Shown here: positions 61,877 through 64,000 of the stretch, in pieces
Layout: each line of letters opens with the position of its first letter
How positions within the stretch are numbered: position 1 is the stretch's first letter
The notes under the pieces: generated by a model
The model's input: the letters and a program-made list of their open reading frames with translations, nothing else
What the model was told of the DNA's origin: nothing
Database searches by the model: none
Source: Lewinellaceae bacterium
GTDB taxonomy: Bacteria > Bacteroidota > Bacteroidia > Chitinophagales > Saprospiraceae
Assembly: GCA_020636155.1 (NCBI GenBank)
Contig: JACJYM010000006.1
Coordinates: 1 to 64,000 of the forward strand
Direction: 5' to 3'
Length of the DNA: 64,000 nucleotides
Position numbers and translations under genes: made by a program

Positions 61877-63565
61877 TTATAATCCTATTTGTTTAACCCC
61901 TTGATCAAATACTACATCAACAGGAATACCCAACGATGCCAATTTATCCAAATCACTTTGCAGTGAATCACTAATCACTGCCTTTTCTTTTACCAGATCT
62001 GCCACACCTACATAATCGCCATCACCCTGGAGAGTCAATATCAATTCAGACAATTGATCCATCGCTACTTGAAATTTTTCAAAATTTATACTGTATTTTC
62101 CTGTTTCTTCATTTTTAGAGAAGGCTCCTCTCTCTAGGAAATAGTTGAATCGAATCATGTTAGCTTTTCCATGAGCCGAAGATGCTCCGAATCTCACTGA
62201 CCTAAATATAGAGGCCATAAAAGTGACGAAGTAATCTTTGATATCCCCGGATAATTCACCTTTTTTATGCAATTGATTCACCATATATAGTCCTAACATA
62301 TCCGCTTTGCCTTCTTCTAGTGCCGAGGCATGCTCTTTCAAGGCTTCTCTCACCGTACCTTTCTCATTGATTGTGTTCTTAATTCCTAAGCCGTGAGCTA
62401 CTTCATGAAACATCGTATTTGCAAAAAAAGCATCGAATTTTACGTATTGTCTTTGGTCGTCGGCTATGAGTTGGTCTGCAATTGGTACCAGAATTTTATC
62501 AAATTTGGCTTTCATGGCATTTTTTAATTGCAGCCTTCTTGTTCCTTTTTTTAGCTGTACTTCTTCGTCATTAGGTAGGTTGATTGCGATGGTTTTTGAG
62601 CCTGCGTTGCAATCTCCGGCATAATAGACCACGTCATATGCATTTAATTCAGTATCATTTCCGGGTGTTTCAGCTTTATATTTTTTATCGACTGGCAATC
62701 CCTCTTGTAATTCAGGGAGGAATGCCGCATATTTAGATAATTTTTTACTCCACTCCATATCTTTTACCAATACATAACATTCGTGTGATGCCTTGTATCC
62801 GAATAATTGGTCTTCATAAGTTTCAATAGGACCTACGACGATATCTAAATGATTATCTTTCATGTCGAGCCATGCAAAATCACTTTTTTGATACTCATCG
62901 TTCAATAATGCTTCAGCTCTTAACTTAAGGTAGTTTTTTAAGCCTGCATCCTCTGCCAATCCAGAGCACTCGAGGAGTAATGCAGCGGCATAATTTAATT
63001 CTTCGTTAAAAACTTCATGATAAGGCACGGTTCGTAGTTGTCCTTGTTCATCCCTTCTCACAAAGGTGTACTGTGAGGTTTTGTCTGGAAGATTGGCGTT
63101 TTCGAATTCTTCTTTTGTGATATCTGCTGGATAATAATTAGCCCCCAGTGGTTTTTTGCCATATCCTGCAACGAATGGAGCATTTCCACCCAATCTGTCA
63201 TAAGGGCCATAATTGATCATGGCAAAAGCCCTAGTTTTATTGTCGCTAATGTTATCCAATAACTGATCTTTGTCTCCATACGCTTCATACCAAAACAGCT
63301 TGTCCATGATTTGTGCCACTTCGATAAATTTTTTAATCATCGTCTTCTCATTATCCGACAACAATGAGACATCAGTGGTCAACTTAAAAACCGTATATTT
63401 ATTTAGGAGTGAATCTATAGGAGTGTTCCCTTCGCCATTAAAATCATAAAGACTCAGTACGCCAGTTTTCGTTTCCGTACTTTCAACTTCCGTTTTGACT
63501 TCTGGCTCTTTATTCTTGCAAGAGAATACCAATAAAATAACTGTGAAAAGGTAAAGTGTACGCAT
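61877..63565 (-). CDS. M49 (dipeptidyl-peptidase III)-like metallopeptidase lipoprotein
   Basis: About 562 residues. A lipoprotein signal peptide ends at LVFSCKN. The zinc site is FHEVAHGLG with the third ligand in LEEGKADMLG about 28 residues later. Classic M49 enzymes have HExxxH; this Bacteroidota branch has HExxH. It would remove dipeptides in the periplasm or at the outer membrane. I start it at the ATG at 63565, because the minus-7 box at 63585-63592 puts the transcript start near 63578, downstream of the longer ATG at 63583. Confidence 0.82.
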   Translation of the reverse strand: MRTLYLFTVILLVFSCKNKEPEVKTEVESTETKTGVLSLYDFNGEGNTPIDSLLNKYTVFKLTTDVSLLSDNEKTMIKKFIEVAQIMDKLFWYEAYGDKDQLLDNISDNKTRAFAMINYGPYDRLGGNAPFVAGYGKKPLGANYYPADITKEEFENANLPDKTSQYTFVRRDEQGQLRTVPYHEVFNEELNYAAALLLECSGLAEDAGLKNYLKLRAEALLNDEYQKSDFAWLDMKDNHLDIVVGPIETYEDQLFGYKASHECYVLVKDMEWSKKLSKYAAFLPELQEGLPVDKKYKAETPGNDTELNAYDVVYYAGDCNAGSKTIAINLPNDEEVQLKKGTRRLQLKNAMKAKFDKILVPIADQLIADDQRQYVKFDAFFANTMFHEVAHGLGIKNTINEKGTVREALKEHASALEEGKADMLGLYMVNQLHKKGELSGDIKDYFVTFMASIFRSVRFGASSAHGKANMIRFNYFLERGAFSKNEETGKYSINFEKFQVAMDQLSELILTLQGDGDYVGVADLVKEKAVISDSLQSDLDKLASLGIPVDVVFDQGVKQIGL

Positions 63566-63584
63566 TGAAATTGAAATAACCATG

Positions 63585-63592
63585 CAAAGATA
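63585..63592 (-). promoter_or_regulatory. Minus-7 box of the M49-like gene
   Basis: The minus strand reads TATCTTTG, fitting TAnnTTTG. It decides the start codon of the gene downstream (63565). No good minus-33 TTG is visible. Confidence 0.45.
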
Positions 63593-63783
63593 ACAATGCT
63601 TTTTGTTTAAATTAATTATTGAAAAGATATTTTATGTTAAAATGAGGGAAATATTAGATAATGGGTTTAAAATTAATCATTTATAAAGAAAAAAAAGCCT
63701 TATATTAATGTAAGCCCGGTGGTGAAAATAAGTTATCAACCTTGTCATTATTCAATTATCGGGATAAGTCAAAACTGTTTCAG

Positions 63784-63813
63784 TTGTATTAATAAATTAG
63801 AATGTTAATTTTG
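63784..63813 (+). promoter_or_regulatory. Promoter of the enoyl-CoA hydratase gene
   Basis: TTG (63784-63786) and TAATTTTG (63806-63813) are 19 bp apart, matching the Bacteroidota consensus. The transcript start should be near 63820, 17 nt before the ATG. Confidence 0.6.
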
Positions 63814-63836
63814 TTCTTTGATAAAAATGATAGTGG

Positions 63837-64000
63837 ATGAATCCAATACTGGTAGAAAATAAAAATGGCATCGCGGTCTTGACCATCAATAGGCCAGAAG
63901 CACTTAATGCATTGAATCAAGAAGTGTTCGACGCTTTGGATGAGTTTTTTGAAGAAGGCTATAAAGCATTCGAATCCTTGCTTGGCGTTGTCATTACCGG
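63837..64000 (+). CDS. Enoyl-CoA hydratase/isomerase-family protein (3' truncated by window edge)
   Basis: The first 54 codons read MNPILVENKNGIAVLTINRP, then EALNALNQEVFDALDEFF and so on to GVVITG. This is the crotonase N-terminus, with the TINRPEALNAL motif and the strand before the oxyanion loop. It hydrates enoyl-CoA in fatty-acid breakdown or a related pathway. The rest is beyond the window. Confidence 0.88.
   Translation, partial: MNPILVENKNGIAVLTINRPEALNALNQEVFDALDEFFEEGYKAFESLLGVVIT

Overview
The window comes from a member of the Bacteroidota, most likely the Saprospiria/Chitinophagia side of the phylum. The evidence is AT-rich DNA, weak Shine-Dalgarno signals, repeated TAnnTTTG minus-7 promoter boxes, type IX secretion parts (PorT, a PorP/SprF protein), cargo with type A and type B sorting domains, many lipoproteins with a short signal peptide and early Cys, and DUF3822-RsmD, MenG/UbiE-PorT and TolQ-ExbD-ExbD-TonB gene orders. 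No rRNA, CRISPR array or phage was seen.

Layout. 1-1.4 kb: end of an M48 protease gene, then tRNA-Gly and tRNA-Leu. 1.5-9.8 kb (minus): serine dehydratase, then a seven-gene drug-efflux operon (TetR, TolC, HlyD, two ABC ATPases, two ABC-2 permeases). 9.9-11.7 kb: three unknown exported proteins. 11.9-18.5 kb (plus): a tandem D-Ala-D-Ala-ligase-like fusion, PASTA protein, rhodanese, lipoprotein, FabG, M43-like metalloprotease. 18.5-24.7 kb: a membrane glycosyltransferase facing a second efflux operon (TetR, TolC, EmrA-like, EmrB-like). 24.7-29.8 kb: PorP/SprF, NlpC/P60, PanB-UbiE-PorT, and an ORF6N gene broken by a stop codon. 30-41.2 kb: lipoproteins, a GNAT-like protein, alanine symporter-AlkB-membrane protein-MsrB, TsaD, DUF3822-RsmD, GT39. 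41.3-47.4 kb: BI-1 protein, an intact IS5-family element, a CotH protein with type A sorting tail, AraC/GyrI, lipid kinase.

47.7-54.7 kb is the accessory region and the main discovery candidate. Its genes are all on the minus strand: DUF262, HEPN, HEAT-like, ParB-like, DUF6090, AraC, ester-cyclase-like, 2'-5' RNA ligase. Five intergenic sites of 63-131 bp separate most of them. Each site has outer AAC/GTT boxes, an asymmetric unpaired spacer, a long inner stem (several with bulged bases) and a variable tip. Their sequences differ but the architecture is shared, and genes start 8-25 nt beyond each box. This is how integron attC sites and gene cassettes look. No integrase is present in the window, so it reads as a cassette array without integrase. 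Its first cassette carries a DUF262 + HEPN pair that resembles a defence or toxin module.

54.7-64 kb: a gene-free 0.5 kb stretch, a FabH paralogue, the TolQ-ExbD-ExbD-TonB operon, a large type B sorting-domain protein, an M49-like metallopeptidase, and the start of an enoyl-CoA hydratase gene behind a good promoter. All calls come from reading the sequence; no database search or folding program was run.
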